NCBI RefSeq assembly: GCF_041260665.1
Contig: NZ_JBGCCT010000001.1
Location: 735,263 to 799,262, forward strand
DNA: 64,000 bases
Source: Catenulispora sp. GP43
Lineage (GTDB): Bacteria; Actinomycetota; Actinomycetes; Streptomycetales; Catenulisporaceae
Reading direction: 5' to 3'
The stretch's first letter is position 1. Each line of letters begins with the position of its first letter. The position numbers and the translations under genes are program-made. The notes below the pieces were generated by a model. That model saw only the letters and a program-made list of their open reading frames with translations. It was not told the DNA's origin and ran no database searches. Of the stretch, positions 34,772 through 43,978 are shown one piece after another.

Positions 34772-34818
34772 CGACACGTCGGAGCCGTCGGTCACCACCG
34801 ATCGGCTCCGACGTGTCG
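34772..34818. repeat. 21-bp intercistronic hairpin between pstS and pstCA
   Basis: A perfect 16-bp stem (34772-34787 with 34803-34818) is extended by 5 bp (34788-34792 with 34797-34801) after a single bulged T at 34802, closing on the loop CACC. There is no T-run after it. It lies 30 bases past the pstS stop. Such structures protect upstream mRNA from 3' exonucleases or attenuate read-through, which would let pstS be made in excess over the permease. Confidence 0.85.
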
Positions 34819-34950
34819 GTGCCGGAATGCCGTACCCGTGCCGTCCCGGCTTGTCCGTTTTGGTCTAACGGAATCGAAACTCGCAGTGAACGCATCCTTT
34901 CCAGGCCCAGCTGTAGCCGTTGGGCGCCCGAGCCACGAGGCAGGACCCGA

Positions 34951-37011
34951 ATGAGCGGCATAGCGCCGACGGCCACCCGGCCCACCCCGCGCCCCGGCGG
35001 CTCCGGCGGCGGGGTCCTCGACTCCGGCACCCGCCGGAGCGACGCGGTCTTCTCCGGCGTGGTCCGCGGCGCCGCCTTCTTCCTGCTGCTCCTGATGGCG
35101 GCGATCGCCACCTTCCTGGTCTACCGCGCCAGCAGCGCGCTGTCGGCGAACACGGCCAACGTGCTCACCTACACCGGCCAGTGGGCCCCGGACGACTCCC
35201 CGCCGAAGTTCGGCATCGGAGCGGCGGCCTGGGGCACGCTTGTCACCTCGACCATCGCGATCGTGATCGCCGCTCCCGTGGCCGTCGGCGTGTCGCTGTT
35301 CATCACCCAGTACGCCCCGCGGCGGCTGGCGCAGGTGCTCGGCTACATCGTCGACCTGCTGGCCGCGGTCCCCTCGATCGTCTACGGCCTGTGGGGCATC
35401 CTGTTCCTGGTGCCGCACATGCAGGGCCCCTCCCAGTTCGTCTCGGACATCCTGGGCTGGATCCCGATGTTCTCCTCCGGCGTCTTCGGCCGCTCGGTGT
35501 TCACCGCCGGGGTGATCCTGGCCATCATGATCCTGCCGATCATCGCCGCGATCTCCCGTGAGGTCTTCCTGCAGACCCCGCGCGAGCAGGTCGAGGCCTC
35601 CTACGCGCTGGGCTCCACCAAGTGGGAGATGATCAAGCTCGCGGTGCTGCCCTACGGCCGCAGCGGCGTGGGCTCGGCGATCGTTCTGGGCTTCGGCCGC
35701 GCACTCGGTGAGACCATCGCGGTCGCGATGGTGCTGTCCATCAGCTACAACTTCGTCACCAAGTGGCTGCAGCCCGGCGGCAACACCATCGCCGCCAACA
35801 TCGCCCTGCAGTTCGGCAACGCGCTGCAGACCGGCCAGGGCGCCCTGATCGCCTCCGGCCTGGTGCTGTTCGTGGTGACGTTCCTGGTGAACCTGCTGGC
35901 CCGGCGGATCACCTCGCGCGCCGGCGCCCCCAAGGACGAGCGCTGGAGCCTGTTCTCGGTGTTCCGTGGCCGCGGCGGCCGCTCGATGAGCTACGAGTCC
36001 TCCTACGACGCCAACGCCGCGGACGTGCCGGACCGACGCGGGGCGTTCGAGCCCAAGGACTCCGCGGACGAGGTGGCCGCCGACGAGGCGGCCGGCCGGT
36101 CCCGGACCCGGCGCGCGGCGCACAGCACGATCGGCGGCGGCGTCCTGGTCTCGCCCTCGCTGCCGCGCCGGATCCGCAGCGGCGCCGCCGGCGCGGTCAC
36201 GACCCTGGCGTTCGTGCTCGCCGTGGTGCCGCTGATCTCCATCATGTGGCTGGTGGTCTCGCGCGGCGTCCACGCGCTGAACGTCGAGTTCCTGACCCAC
36301 TCGCTGCGCAACATCTCCGAGGACCAGGTCGGCGGCGGCGTGTACCACGCCATCATCGGCACCCTGGAGATGGCGGGCCTGGCCGCGCTGATGGCGGTCC
36401 CGATCGGCATCCTGGTCGCGGTGTACCTGGTGGAGTACGGCAAGGGCATGCTGGCCAAGGCCGTGACGTTCTTCGTGGACGTGATGATGGGCCTGCCCTC
36501 GATCGTGGCCGGCCTGTTCATCCTGTCGCTGTGGATCATCACGCTGCACCAGTACCAGAACGGCTTCGCCGGGGCGCTGGCACTGATGATCCTGATGCTG
36601 CCGGTGGTGATCCGCTCCAGCGAGGAGATGCTGAAGCTGGTTCCCGACTCGCTGCGCGAAGCGTCCTACGCCCTGGGCGTGCCGAAGTGGCGCACCATCA
36701 CCAAAGTGGTGATCCCGACCGCGCTGCCGGGCATCATCACCGGTGTGATGCTGGGTGTGGCCCGCGTGATGGGCGAGACCGCGCCGATCCTGCTGGTGGT
36801 CAGCTACATCCAGAGCATCAACCCGAACCCGTTCAGCCAGACCATGGGGCAGGCGACCCTGCCGACGGTCATCTTCAACACCTACACCTCCTCGGAGCAC
36901 GCCTCCAACGACCGCACGTGGTCCGCCGCGCTGCTGCTGATCATCATCATCATGGTGCTGAACATCATCGCCAGGCTCATCGCCTGGTGGAAGACGCCCG
37001 GCCGGGCCTAG
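34951..37011 (+). CDS. pstCA: Fused PstC-PstA phosphate permease
   Basis: This uninterrupted 686-aa frame contains a complete PstC (about residues 30-320) and a complete PstA (about 405-686), each with about six transmembrane helices and an EAA-type loop: EVFLQTPREQVEASYALGSTK with GRALGETIAVAMVLS in PstC, and ASYALGVPKWRTITKVVIPTALP-type sequence with ARVMGETAPILLVV in PstA. The halves are joined by a hydrophilic linker of about 85 residues rich in Asp, Ala and Arg. PstC and PstA are normally separate genes. An internal ATG at 35986 has no ribosome-binding site, so a single fused permease is likely. The start ATG has only a weak GGCAGGA. Confidence 0.9.
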   Translation: MSGIAPTATRPTPRPGGSGGGVLDSGTRRSDAVFSGVVRGAAFFLLLLMAAIATFLVYRASSALSANTANVLTYTGQWAPDDSPPKFGIGAAAWGTLVTSTIAIVIAAPVAVGVSLFITQYAPRRLAQVLGYIVDLLAAVPSIVYGLWGILFLVPHMQGPSQFVSDILGWIPMFSSGVFGRSVFTAGVILAIMILPIIAAISREVFLQTPREQVEASYALGSTKWEMIKLAVLPYGRSGVGSAIVLGFGRALGETIAVAMVLSISYNFVTKWLQPGGNTIAANIALQFGNALQTGQGALIASGLVLFVVTFLVNLLARRITSRAGAPKDERWSLFSVFRGRGGRSMSYESSYDANAADVPDRRGAFEPKDSADEVAADEAAGRSRTRRAAHSTIGGGVLVSPSLPRRIRSGAAGAVTTLAFVLAVVPLISIMWLVVSRGVHALNVEFLTHSLRNISEDQVGGGVYHAIIGTLEMAGLAALMAVPIGILVAVYLVEYGKGMLAKAVTFFVDVMMGLPSIVAGLFILSLWIITLHQYQNGFAGALALMILMLPVVIRSSEEMLKLVPDSLREASYALGVPKWRTITKVVIPTALPGIITGVMLGVARVMGETAPILLVVSYIQSINPNPFSQTMGQATLPTVIFNTYTSSEHASNDRTWSAALLLIIIIMVLNIIARLIAWWKTPGRA

Positions 37012-37023
37012 GAGAGATCGAAA

Positions 37024-37800
37024 ATGGCGAAGCGCATTGACGTCGCGGGCCTGTCCGCCTATTACGGCCCCACCCGCGCCATCGAGGACATCTCGATGAC
37101 CGTGGAGCCGCGCACCGTGACGGCCTTCATCGGGCCCTCCGGCTGCGGGAAGTCCACCTTCCTGCGCACCCTGAACCGCATGCACGAGGTCATCCCCGGC
37201 GCGCGGGTCGAGGGCAAGGTCACCCTGGACGACGTGGACCTGTACGGGGCCCAGGTCGACCCGGTGGCCGTGCGCCGGCACGTGGGCATGGTGTTCCAGC
37301 GCCCGAACCCGTTCCCGACGATGAGCATCTACGACAACGTCGCCGCGGGCCTGCGCCTGGCGGGCGTGAAGAAGCGGGGCGAGCTCGACGACATCGTCGA
37401 GCGGTCGCTGAAGGGCGCGAACCTCTGGAAGGAGGTCGAGAACCGGCTGAAGAAGCCGGGCGCCGGCCTGTCCGGCGGCCAGCAGCAGCGCCTGTGCATC
37501 GCCCGCGCCATCGCGGTCAGCCCCGACGTGCTCCTGATGGACGAGCCCTGCTCGGCCCTTGACCCGATCTCCACCACGGCGATCGAGGACCTGATCTCGC
37601 AGCTGAAGTCGGAGTACACGATCGTGATCGTGACCCACAACATGCAGCAGGCGGCCCGCGTCTCGGACCGCACCGCGTTCTTCAACATCAGCGGCACCGG
37701 CACCCCCGGCCGCCTGATCGAGATCGACGAGACCTCCCGCATCTTCGCCAACCCGACGGAGAAGGCCACGGAGGACTACATCACCGGCCGGTTCGGATGA
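37024..37800 (+). CDS. pstB: Phosphate ABC transporter ATPase PstB
   Basis: The 258-aa ATPase has Walker [10 protein letters not shown], the signature LSGGQQQR, Walker B VLLMDEP and the H-loop [32 protein letters not shown] is characteristic of PstB. It powers phosphate import through the PstCA permease, to which it is linked by a 12-base gap. GGAGAG precedes the ATG. It is the last gene of the block and is followed by two hairpins. No phoU gene follows directly. Confidence 0.97.
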   Translation: MAKRIDVAGLSAYYGPTRAIEDISMTVEPRTVTAFIGPSGCGKSTFLRTLNRMHEVIPGARVEGKVTLDDVDLYGAQVDPVAVRRHVGMVFQRPNPFPTMSIYDNVAAGLRLAGVKKRGELDDIVERSLKGANLWKEVENRLKKPGAGLSGGQQQRLCIARAIAVSPDVLLMDEPCSALDPISTTAIEDLISQLKSEYTIVIVTHNMQQAARVSDRTAFFNISGTGTPGRLIEIDETSRIFANPTEKATEDYITGRFG

Positions 37801-37815
37801 CGGTCGGCTAAGACC

Positions 37816-37840
37816 GGCGGCCGCGACGCTCGCGGCCGCC
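37816..37840. terminator. Hairpin downstream of pstB
   Basis: A perfect 11-bp stem (GGCGGCCGCGA pairing with TCGCGGCCGCC, loop CGC) begins 15 bases after the pstB stop. No T-run follows. It is the likely terminator of the pst operon. Confidence 0.75.
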
Positions 37841-37843
37841 ACA

Positions 37844-37886
37844 GCGAAGGCTCCCAGCACTCGAGGGATGTGCTGGGGGCCTTCGC
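37844..37886. terminator. Second hairpin downstream of pstB
   Basis: A long stem of about 17 bp with one mismatch (37844-37860 with 37870-37886, 9-base loop) follows the first hairpin directly. Tandem hairpins here may block read-through into the convergent cupin gene. Confidence 0.7.
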
Positions 37887-38054
37887 GGCTTCCGGGAAGG
37901 CCCCGGGGTCCGCAGGGGCTGAGGCGGGCGCTGAAGGGCTCCAGAAGGCCTGTCACGGCCGAACCGCCGCCACCGATGCCGCCGGCCTGAAGCGAATCAG
38001 CACTCTCGCCCCGCGGCGGACGATGTCACACACGAGCCCTGATCGCTTCGCAGC

Positions 38055-38196
38055 GGACAGCACCGCGCCCCCACCTGAGGCTCGCCTCAAGGCAGGGGCG
38101 CGTCACGCGCAGCTCTTCGGACAGCACCGTTGTTCTTTTTGGACAGCACCGCGCCCCCGCCCCGAGGATCACCCCAAGACAGGGCGCGTCACGCGC
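38055..38196. repeat. Imperfect 56-base direct repeat in noncoding DNA
   Basis: Two 56-base copies (38055-38110 and 38141-38196) share the start GGACAGCACCGCGCCCCC and the end GCGCGTCACGCGC, with a variable middle. A third partial copy of GGACAGCACCG begins at 38119. The spacing between full copies is 86 bases. Each unit contains GGGGCG/CGCGTCACGCGC-type inverted elements that may fold. The rest of the 413-base gap after pstB (37801-38213) holds two hairpins and no recognisable gene. Confidence 0.7.
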
Positions 38197-38213
38197 GGCC
38201 CGTCAGCCGCGCC

Positions 38214-38999
38214 CTACCCCTGATCGCCCGGCGGCGAATGCAGCGGCGACCTGGCGCCCCGCCGCGTGGGCCCGCGGCCCGGGGCGTGCGGCGCCGAGTG
38301 CGTCGCGTTGTGCGGGTGGCCGGTCGGGCCGGACGGGGGCCCTGAGGCCGAGCCGGGCCCGGTCGAGCCGCCGAGGCCGGCGGCCACACTCTTCTTCTTG
38401 TGGACCTCCTCCGCCGCGCGGGCGGCGGCCAGGTCGCGGTTCGCGGCGGCGAAGATGTCCTTGGTCACCGCGAAGGAGGCGGGCGTCTCCGAGGCCTCGT
38501 CGGGGTACCAGATGGACCGCGAGGAGTGCAGGTAGTCGCCCATGTATATGTGGAACGCGCCGGTGAAGGTGCGTCTGTTGGGATTCGCAATCCGGTGGAT
38601 GGCGTCGTGCGCCATGAGCACCGCCTGGCCTTCGTTGATGTCGACCGTAGCGGTCCGTTGTAAGCGCGCGCCCGCGCTGGAGCCGGCCTGGTAGAAGTCG
38701 TTGACCTCCAGCCCCGCGTAGACGCCGGTCATGACCGGCGTGTTGTGGTTGTGCGCCGGGTAGGACATCCCCGGCGCCCACACCATATTCTCGATGACCA
38801 GCTCAGGGCCCGGATACAGGACCTGCAAGTGAGCTTCGCGCGGGTCACCGAAGCACTCGCGCACCGGCGCGCATCCGCGCCCGAGTATCCGGTCCAGCAC
38901 GTCCTTCACCGCGTCGGCTCCGTCGGCCTCCCAGGCCTGCAGGCACTCGCGGACGAACTCGTCGATGTCGAACTTTCGGCGTGATCGCGGCATCGCCAT
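38214..38999 (-). CDS. Cysteine-dioxygenase-like cupin protein
   Basis: The 261-aa protein has a cupin domain at about residues 55-180 with metal-ligand-type motifs WAPGMSYPAHNHNTPVMTGVY and a late His in AHDAIHRIANPNRRTFTGAFH. The pattern resembles double-stranded beta-helix enzymes of the cysteine dioxygenase or thiol dioxygenase type. The final 60 residues are a Gly/Pro/Ser/His-rich disordered tail not found in the fold. Substrate and activity cannot be assigned. It stands alone, convergent with pstB and 140 bases downstream of the ArsR-type gene. Confidence 0.75.
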   Translation of the reverse strand: MAMPRSRRKFDIDEFVRECLQAWEADGADAVKDVLDRILGRGCAPVRECFGDPREAHLQVLYPGPELVIENMVWAPGMSYPAHNHNTPVMTGVYAGLEVNDFYQAGSSAGARLQRTATVDINEGQAVLMAHDAIHRIANPNRRTFTGAFHIYMGDYLHSSRSIWYPDEASETPASFAVTKDIFAAANRDLAAARAAEEVHKKKSVAAGLGGSTGPGSASGPPSGPTGHPHNATHSAPHAPGRGPTRRGARSPLHSPPGDQG

Positions 39000-39139
39000 G
39001 ACTCCGTTCAGCTAAAGGCTGACAGCGCTCCGTTCTCTCCCCGCCAAATACTGAAGCACCTGACGCCACCGGCGCGCCAGGGGCGCGTCAAACCTTTCTT
39101 CGGATTACCCCGATCTCGGCCGTTTTGTGGGACACGCTG

Positions 39140-40132
39140 TCAAGCCGCTGCCGCCAATAGCGAGTCCGCCACGGGGGTACGGGCGTAAAGCACCGAACGT
39201 CCCGCGCGATGCGCCGAAACCATGCCCGCGCCCCGCAACGCGGTCAGGTGCTCGGACACCCCGCCGGCCGACATCCCGGTCCGCGAGGCGAGTTCGGTGG
39301 TGGACGCGGGGGCCTCCAACTCGGCGAGCAGCAGGGCCCGCGAGCGTCCGATGACGGCGGCCACGGCGTCCGACGGCTCGGCCGCGCGGCGGGCGAACAG
39401 GGTCCCCACACCGCGCGCCCCGAAGCACAACTGCGGCACGTCACCGGTGGCGGCCCTGGTGAGAATCTTGTTCCAGGCGAAGGCCGACGGGACCAGGATC
39501 AGGCCCGGAGCATTGTCGTCGCGGCACAGCACGCGCTGCCGGTGCAGCATCCGCAGCGTCCCGCTGTTCCAGCTGACATCCGGGTGCAGGTCGTTGAACA
39601 ACCGGGCCGCACCGTACTCGGCGACCTGCCGCGCACGGTGGTAGATGTCCGCCTCCAGCAGGGTCCTGATCCGCGACCAATAGGGGGCGAGTGCGATCTG
39701 GAAATAGTGCTCGATGTCCTTGGACAGTTCGCAGAGCGCTTGCTCGCGATGGCTTCGCAAACGCGCGGCGAACGGCGGTAACGCTCCGTTCGGCACTTTC
39801 TGGTCATACAGATCGAGATCAGCCGAAAGATGGTCGTCGGGCGTCGCCTGAATGGCTGCGAGCTCTTCTTCCAGAGTCGGCGCGGACTTCGTCGGCGCCG
39901 GGTTGAGGAAGTCGGGAACGTAGGATTGTGCATGGAATAGCGCGGAAAGACTTCCGGTCAACAGTCCCGCGGCGGCCAGCCGCGGACGGACCTGGTCGAA
40001 CCACGGGCCGTGGACCGGATACAGTCCGGGCCTGGTCAGGACCCGGAAACTGGTGAGAACCTCCCACATCGGGGAGACGGAGAAGCGCACCTGCGCCAAT
40101 TCGTCCGCGGTGAATGACAACGTCGCCGACAC
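39140..40132 (-). CDS. ArsR-type winged-helix regulator with DUF5937-like N-terminal domain
   Basis: The 330-aa protein has a long N-terminal domain (residues 1-240; FSVSPMWEVLTSFRVLTRPG is typical of DUF5937-containing regulators) and a C-terminal ArsR winged helix (ASTTELASRTGMSAGGVSEHL, ALRGAGMVSAHRAGRSVLYART). The GTG start is preceded by GGGAGGGG 7 bases upstream; the longer frame is unsupported. It is divergent from an MFS transporter with 97 bases between, so it probably controls that pump. Confidence 0.85.
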   Translation of the reverse strand: MSATLSFTADELAQVRFSVSPMWEVLTSFRVLTRPGLYPVHGPWFDQVRPRLAAAGLLTGSLSALFHAQSYVPDFLNPAPTKSAPTLEEELAAIQATPDDHLSADLDLYDQKVPNGALPPFAARLRSHREQALCELSKDIEHYFQIALAPYWSRIRTLLEADIYHRARQVAEYGAARLFNDLHPDVSWNSGTLRMLHRQRVLCRDDNAPGLILVPSAFAWNKILTRAATGDVPQLCFGARGVGTLFARRAAEPSDAVAAVIGRSRALLLAELEAPASTTELASRTGMSAGGVSEHLTALRGAGMVSAHRAGRSVLYARTPVADSLLAAAA

Positions 40133-40229
40133 AGCGTTTCCCCTCCCGGTGCCGCCACCCCACGCCCTCTGATTCGGGCGGGGCCGAATGATTGTCCCAT
40201 GATCGCCGCCCGGCGCCACTCTGGGCGCC

Positions 40230-41621
40230 ATGACCACCACGAGCATCTGCCCGGAGGCGTCCGCACCGGCCTCCCACCAGGGCCCCGCCACCCGGGCCCG
40301 CCGGCGCCGGGCCCTGCGCGCCCCGTCCGCCTTCGCCGGATTCCCCCAGGCCATCTGGGTCATCTTCGCCGGCACCGTCGTCAACCGGATCGGCTTCCTG
40401 GTCGGGCCGTTCCTCGTCTTCTTCCTCGGCTCGCGCGGAATCCCGGCGTCGCAGACCCCTTACGTCCTTGGCGCTCTGGGCGCCGGCAACCTGATCGGCC
40501 CGGCGGTCGGCGGCTGGCTGGCCGACCGCAGCAGCCGGAAGCTGACCATGCTGGCCGGCCTGCTCGGGACGGCGGCCGCGCAGGGCGCGCTGTTCGCCTC
40601 GCCCGACGCCGCGACCATGGCGGTCGCCGCGGTCGCGCTGAGCGCCACCGCGACGATGGTGCCGCCGGCGGCCTCGGCGACCCTGGCCGACAACGTCGGG
40701 CCGACCCGCCGGCGCGAGGCCTTCGCGCTGATCGGGTGGGCCGTGAACATCGGGACGGCCGTTGCCGGGGTGCTCGGCGGATACCTCGCGGCGCACGGCT
40801 ACTGGATGCTGTTCGCGATCGACGCCGGGACGTCGGTGGGGTACGCGGTGATCGTGGCGTTGGCGCTGCCGGCGGACCGGACGAAGCAGGTCGGACCGCA
40901 GGGTTCTGGTACTGGCACGCAGGACTCGACCACCGCCGCCAGTGCCGCCGACGCGACCAGCCCGGCCGCCGCGACCGCGACCATCCCGGCCATCCCGGCC
41001 ATCGCCACCACCGCCACCACCGCCACCGACTCCGGCTACGGCGTCGTCTTCCGCGACCGCCTCACCCGCCGGCTCCTCCTGCTGTTCGCCGTCCAGCTGT
41101 TCATCTACTCCCTCACCGAGAGCGCCCTCCCCCTGGCCATCCGCACCGACGGCCTGTCCCCCGCGGTCATGGGCCTGGCCGCCGCGGTGAACGCGGGCCT
41201 GGTCGTCCTCCTGCAGCCGCTGGCCACCACCGTCCTGGCCCGCTTCGCCCGCACCCCGGTCTACGTCGCCGGCAGCGCCCTGGTCGTGGCGGGCGTCGCC
41301 CTCACCGGCCTCGCCCACACCCCCGCGGCCTACGCGGCGACCGTCGCCGTCTGGTCGGTCGGCGAGGTCGTGGTCGGCGGCGCCCCCGCGGGCCTGATCG
41401 CCAACCTCGCCCCGGCCCACGCGCGCGGCCGCTACCAGGGTGCCTTCAGCTGGACCTGGGGCGCGGCCCGCTTCCTGGCCCTGGCCGCCGGCACCACCGC
41501 CTACACCCTCGCCGGCCCGGCGTTCCTGTGGTGGGGGACTCTCGCCGCCGGTGTCGCGGCCACGATCGGGTTCGCGGCCCTGGGCCCGGCGATCGACCGG
41601 CGGAGCGTCGAAGAGGCCTGA
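40230..41621 (+). CDS. MFS transporter (12 transmembrane segments)
   Basis: The 463-aa membrane protein has two six-helix halves separated by a cytoplasmic Ala/Thr loop of about 50 residues (ATATIPAIPAIATTATT). The MFS loop motif GGWLADRSSRKLTML follows helix 2, and a related RFARTP element lies in the second half. It is probably an exporter controlled by the divergent ArsR-type regulator. An Arg-rich N-terminus (TRARRRRALRAP) precedes helix 1. Substrate unknown. Confidence 0.9.
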   Translation: MTTTSICPEASAPASHQGPATRARRRRALRAPSAFAGFPQAIWVIFAGTVVNRIGFLVGPFLVFFLGSRGIPASQTPYVLGALGAGNLIGPAVGGWLADRSSRKLTMLAGLLGTAAAQGALFASPDAATMAVAAVALSATATMVPPAASATLADNVGPTRRREAFALIGWAVNIGTAVAGVLGGYLAAHGYWMLFAIDAGTSVGYAVIVALALPADRTKQVGPQGSGTGTQDSTTAASAADATSPAAATATIPAIPAIATTATTATDSGYGVVFRDRLTRRLLLLFAVQLFIYSLTESALPLAIRTDGLSPAVMGLAAAVNAGLVVLLQPLATTVLARFARTPVYVAGSALVVAGVALTGLAHTPAAYAATVAVWSVGEVVVGGAPAGLIANLAPAHARGRYQGAFSWTWGAARFLALAAGTTAYTLAGPAFLWWGTLAAGVAATIGFAALGPAIDRRSVEEA

Positions 41622-41721
41622 GAAGGCTGTTCCTCGGCAAGGGCAACCTTTCTCAGCGCTTGTTGGTCCGACGATTTGAGTCTCGATATCCGGGACTATT
41701 CATGACTCTTGTGGAGAGTCC

Positions 41722-43704
41722 ATGTCAAAATTCTCTGGACGGCGCCCTCTCGCGCTGTCCGCGATCCTCTCGACGTCACTCATACCGGCCCTGGGGTTCG
41801 CCGCGCCTTCGGCGCACGCCGTGAACCCCGGTCCCGCCGACAGCTCCCTGACGATCAGCGACGGGACCCAGCGGATGCTGGTCGACGGCCAGCCCCTGAC
41901 CTTCCCGACCACGGTCACCGACGCGACGTGGTCCCCCAACGGCAGCCGAGTCGCCTTCGTCGACGCCACCGGGGACCTGGTCTCGACGCTTCCGGACGGC
42001 AGCCGGACGCGGGTCCTGGCCCATGGCGGGCCCGGGATCGCCATCTCCAGCCCGACCTGGAGCAGCGACGGCTCAAGCGTCGCCTTCGCCGAGTCGGTCA
42101 ACGGCGCCCTCGGCCCCATCAAGCTCGCCAAGGCCGACGGCTACGGCACCAGCGCCTCCGGCGGCGGCGACGGATCCGACATCGCCGACCTCTGGACCCC
42201 GTACGACGGCGCGGCCTACTCCTCCCCGGACGCGGTCTACGCGCCGGACGGGACCGACCCGTCGACGAACACCGTCCCGAACTATGTCTTCCAGAAGACG
42301 CCCGCCGGCAGTTCCACGGCGCAGATCTGGTCCATCCGGAAGTACGCCGGCGGGTGGGAGCCGTACAAGATCGCGGACGGGACGCAGCCCACGGTCAGCC
42401 CGGACGGCAGAACCGTGGCGTTCATCGACGGCTCCTGGCAGCTCGCGGTGGTCGACATCAGCAACCCGTTCCAGCCCTCGGCGCCGAAGGTCCTGACCCA
42501 CCTGGACGACCTCCAGCTGTCCCACCCGGCCTTCTCCCCCGACTGCACCAGGATCGCCTTCGAGACGTCGTACGTCAGGATGGGCGCCCCGTCCATGCCG
42601 AACGACGTCGAGGCGATCCCGGCGGCCGGCGGCACCCCCGCCGTCGTCTCGCAGCACCCCGGCGTCCCGGCCTACCGCCCGACGGCCCTCACCCACGTGA
42701 CCCGCCTGGCCGGCGCCGACCGGATCGGCACCGCGATCGCGATCTCGAAGGCTGAGTATCCCGACGCCACGCTGCCGGCCGCCCGGCCGACCACCGTGCT
42801 GCTGGCCCGCTCCGACCAGTACGCGGACGCGCTGGCCGGCAGCGTGCTCGCCAAGAACGGACCGTTGCTGCTCACCCCCTCGGCCGCGCTCGACCCGGCG
42901 GTCCGCGCCGAGATCGTGCGCGTGCTGGGGCCGGCACACCACGGAGCGCCGGTCGTCACCCTGCTCGGCGGCACGCAGGCCCTCTCACCGGCCGTGCAGA
43001 AGGCGATCACCGACCTCGGCTACGGAGTGAAGCGCCTCGGCGGCCCGGACCGCTTCGCGACCGCCGTGGACATCGCCCAGAGCACCATCAAGCCGGGCCC
43101 CTACGACCGCACGTACGTGGTGGCCACCGGCGACGACTTCGCCGACGCCCTGTCCGCCAGCGCGACCGGCCACCCCATCCTGCTCACCGACGGCAAGGTG
43201 ATGCCGCCCGTGACCGCCGCTTTCCTTAAGGAGGTGAGGTACCCGCCCACCGGCGGCGCACCGACCTTCTACGAAGTCGGCGGCCAGGCCAAGACCGCGA
43301 TCGAGACCTCCGGCGCCACCGGCACGGCCCGAACCATCGCCCTGGCCGGCACCGACCGCTTCGAGACCTCGTTCATGGTGGCGCGCGAATTCTTCGGCGC
43401 CGCCCCCGCCCGACCCGGCCGCCTATACCTCGGAGCCGCGACCGCCTTCAACTGGCCCGACTCCCTGGCCGGCGGCGCGGCCATGGCGAAACTCTCAGGC
43501 CCGATGCTCCTGGTGGACCCACAGAAGGGCCTCAGCACCGAGGAGCAGCAATGGGTCTCCGCCAACTCCGGCAGCGTCGACAGCGCCCTGGTCTTCGGCG
43601 GCCTGGTCGCCCTGCCGGGCGGCATCGACACCGAGCTCGGCACCAACCTGTCGGGCCCGGCCGGCTACGTCACCGCGACCGACCCGGCGAGCATTCCGCG
43701 GTAG
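41722..43704 (+). CDS. Secreted protein with TolB-like beta-propeller and three CWB2 cell-wall-binding repeats
   Basis: The 660-aa protein has a signal peptide (LALSAILSTSLIPALGFAAPSAHA), a TolB/PD40-type propeller at about residues 40-320 (DATWSPNGSRVAFVD, PTVSPDGRTVAFIDG, LSHPAFSPDCTRIAFET) and three CWB2 repeats from about 325 to the end, each of the form RLAGADRIGTAIAIS ... LLARSDQYADALAG. CWB2 repeats bind anionic cell-wall polymers noncovalently, as shown in Clostridioides. GGAGAG precedes the ATG. It overlaps the 3' end of the antisense doc remnant by 35 bases. Role of the propeller is unknown. Confidence 0.9.
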   Translation: MSKFSGRRPLALSAILSTSLIPALGFAAPSAHAVNPGPADSSLTISDGTQRMLVDGQPLTFPTTVTDATWSPNGSRVAFVDATGDLVSTLPDGSRTRVLAHGGPGIAISSPTWSSDGSSVAFAESVNGALGPIKLAKADGYGTSASGGGDGSDIADLWTPYDGAAYSSPDAVYAPDGTDPSTNTVPNYVFQKTPAGSSTAQIWSIRKYAGGWEPYKIADGTQPTVSPDGRTVAFIDGSWQLAVVDISNPFQPSAPKVLTHLDDLQLSHPAFSPDCTRIAFETSYVRMGAPSMPNDVEAIPAAGGTPAVVSQHPGVPAYRPTALTHVTRLAGADRIGTAIAISKAEYPDATLPAARPTTVLLARSDQYADALAGSVLAKNGPLLLTPSAALDPAVRAEIVRVLGPAHHGAPVVTLLGGTQALSPAVQKAITDLGYGVKRLGGPDRFATAVDIAQSTIKPGPYDRTYVVATGDDFADALSASATGHPILLTDGKVMPPVTAAFLKEVRYPPTGGAPTFYEVGGQAKTAIETSGATGTARTIALAGTDRFETSFMVAREFFGAAPARPGRLYLGAATAFNWPDSLAGGAAMAKLSGPMLLVDPQKGLSTEEQQWVSANSGSVDSALVFGGLVALPGGIDTELGTNLSGPAGYVTATDPASIPR

Positions 43705-43963
43705 GGGCCGTCATGGACACATAAGCGAGCCGCTTGTTGCCATCTGGCATCGCATGGTTCTTGGACAGGTGCGAACACAACACGGCCGCCTTGACGATGG
43801 GATCGGGGTAGAACTCGTGACCGCCGAAACTCGCGGCAGGCGATGCCAACGCGGAATCGGCCAGGGCGATGTCGATCACCTTGGCAAGATCTTTGGCAGG
43901 AACGCCGAGGACCTGCTCGCCGATGACGAGCAGGTCCTCTAAGCGCGGCTACCACATGTTCAC
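43670..43963 (-). pseudogene. Broken Doc/Fic-type toxin gene
   Basis: The frame reads as a Doc (death-on-curing) toxin: LEDLLVIGEQVLGVPAKDLA, then DIALADSALASP, FGGHEFYPD and the Fic-type core NHAMPDGNKRLAYVSM. A TAG stop (complement of 43949-43951) interrupts codon 5, where Tyr is expected (MWY-P). The C-terminus after AYVSM diverges and ends about 13 residues later inside the convergent CWB2 gene, so the usual last third is missing. AAGGA lies 8 bases before the GTG. The upstream antitoxin gene is intact. The toxin is inferred to be inactive. Confidence 0.8.
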
Positions 43964-43978
43964 GTCGTACCGGGTTCC

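Noticed and set aside
35986..37011. Separate pstA gene starting at the internal ATG
   Set aside because: There is no stop codon before it and no ribosome-binding site; the continuous frame favours a fusion.
38041..38200. CRISPR-like array
   Set aside because: Only two full copies of unequal internal sequence and no Cas genes nearby; described as direct repeats instead.
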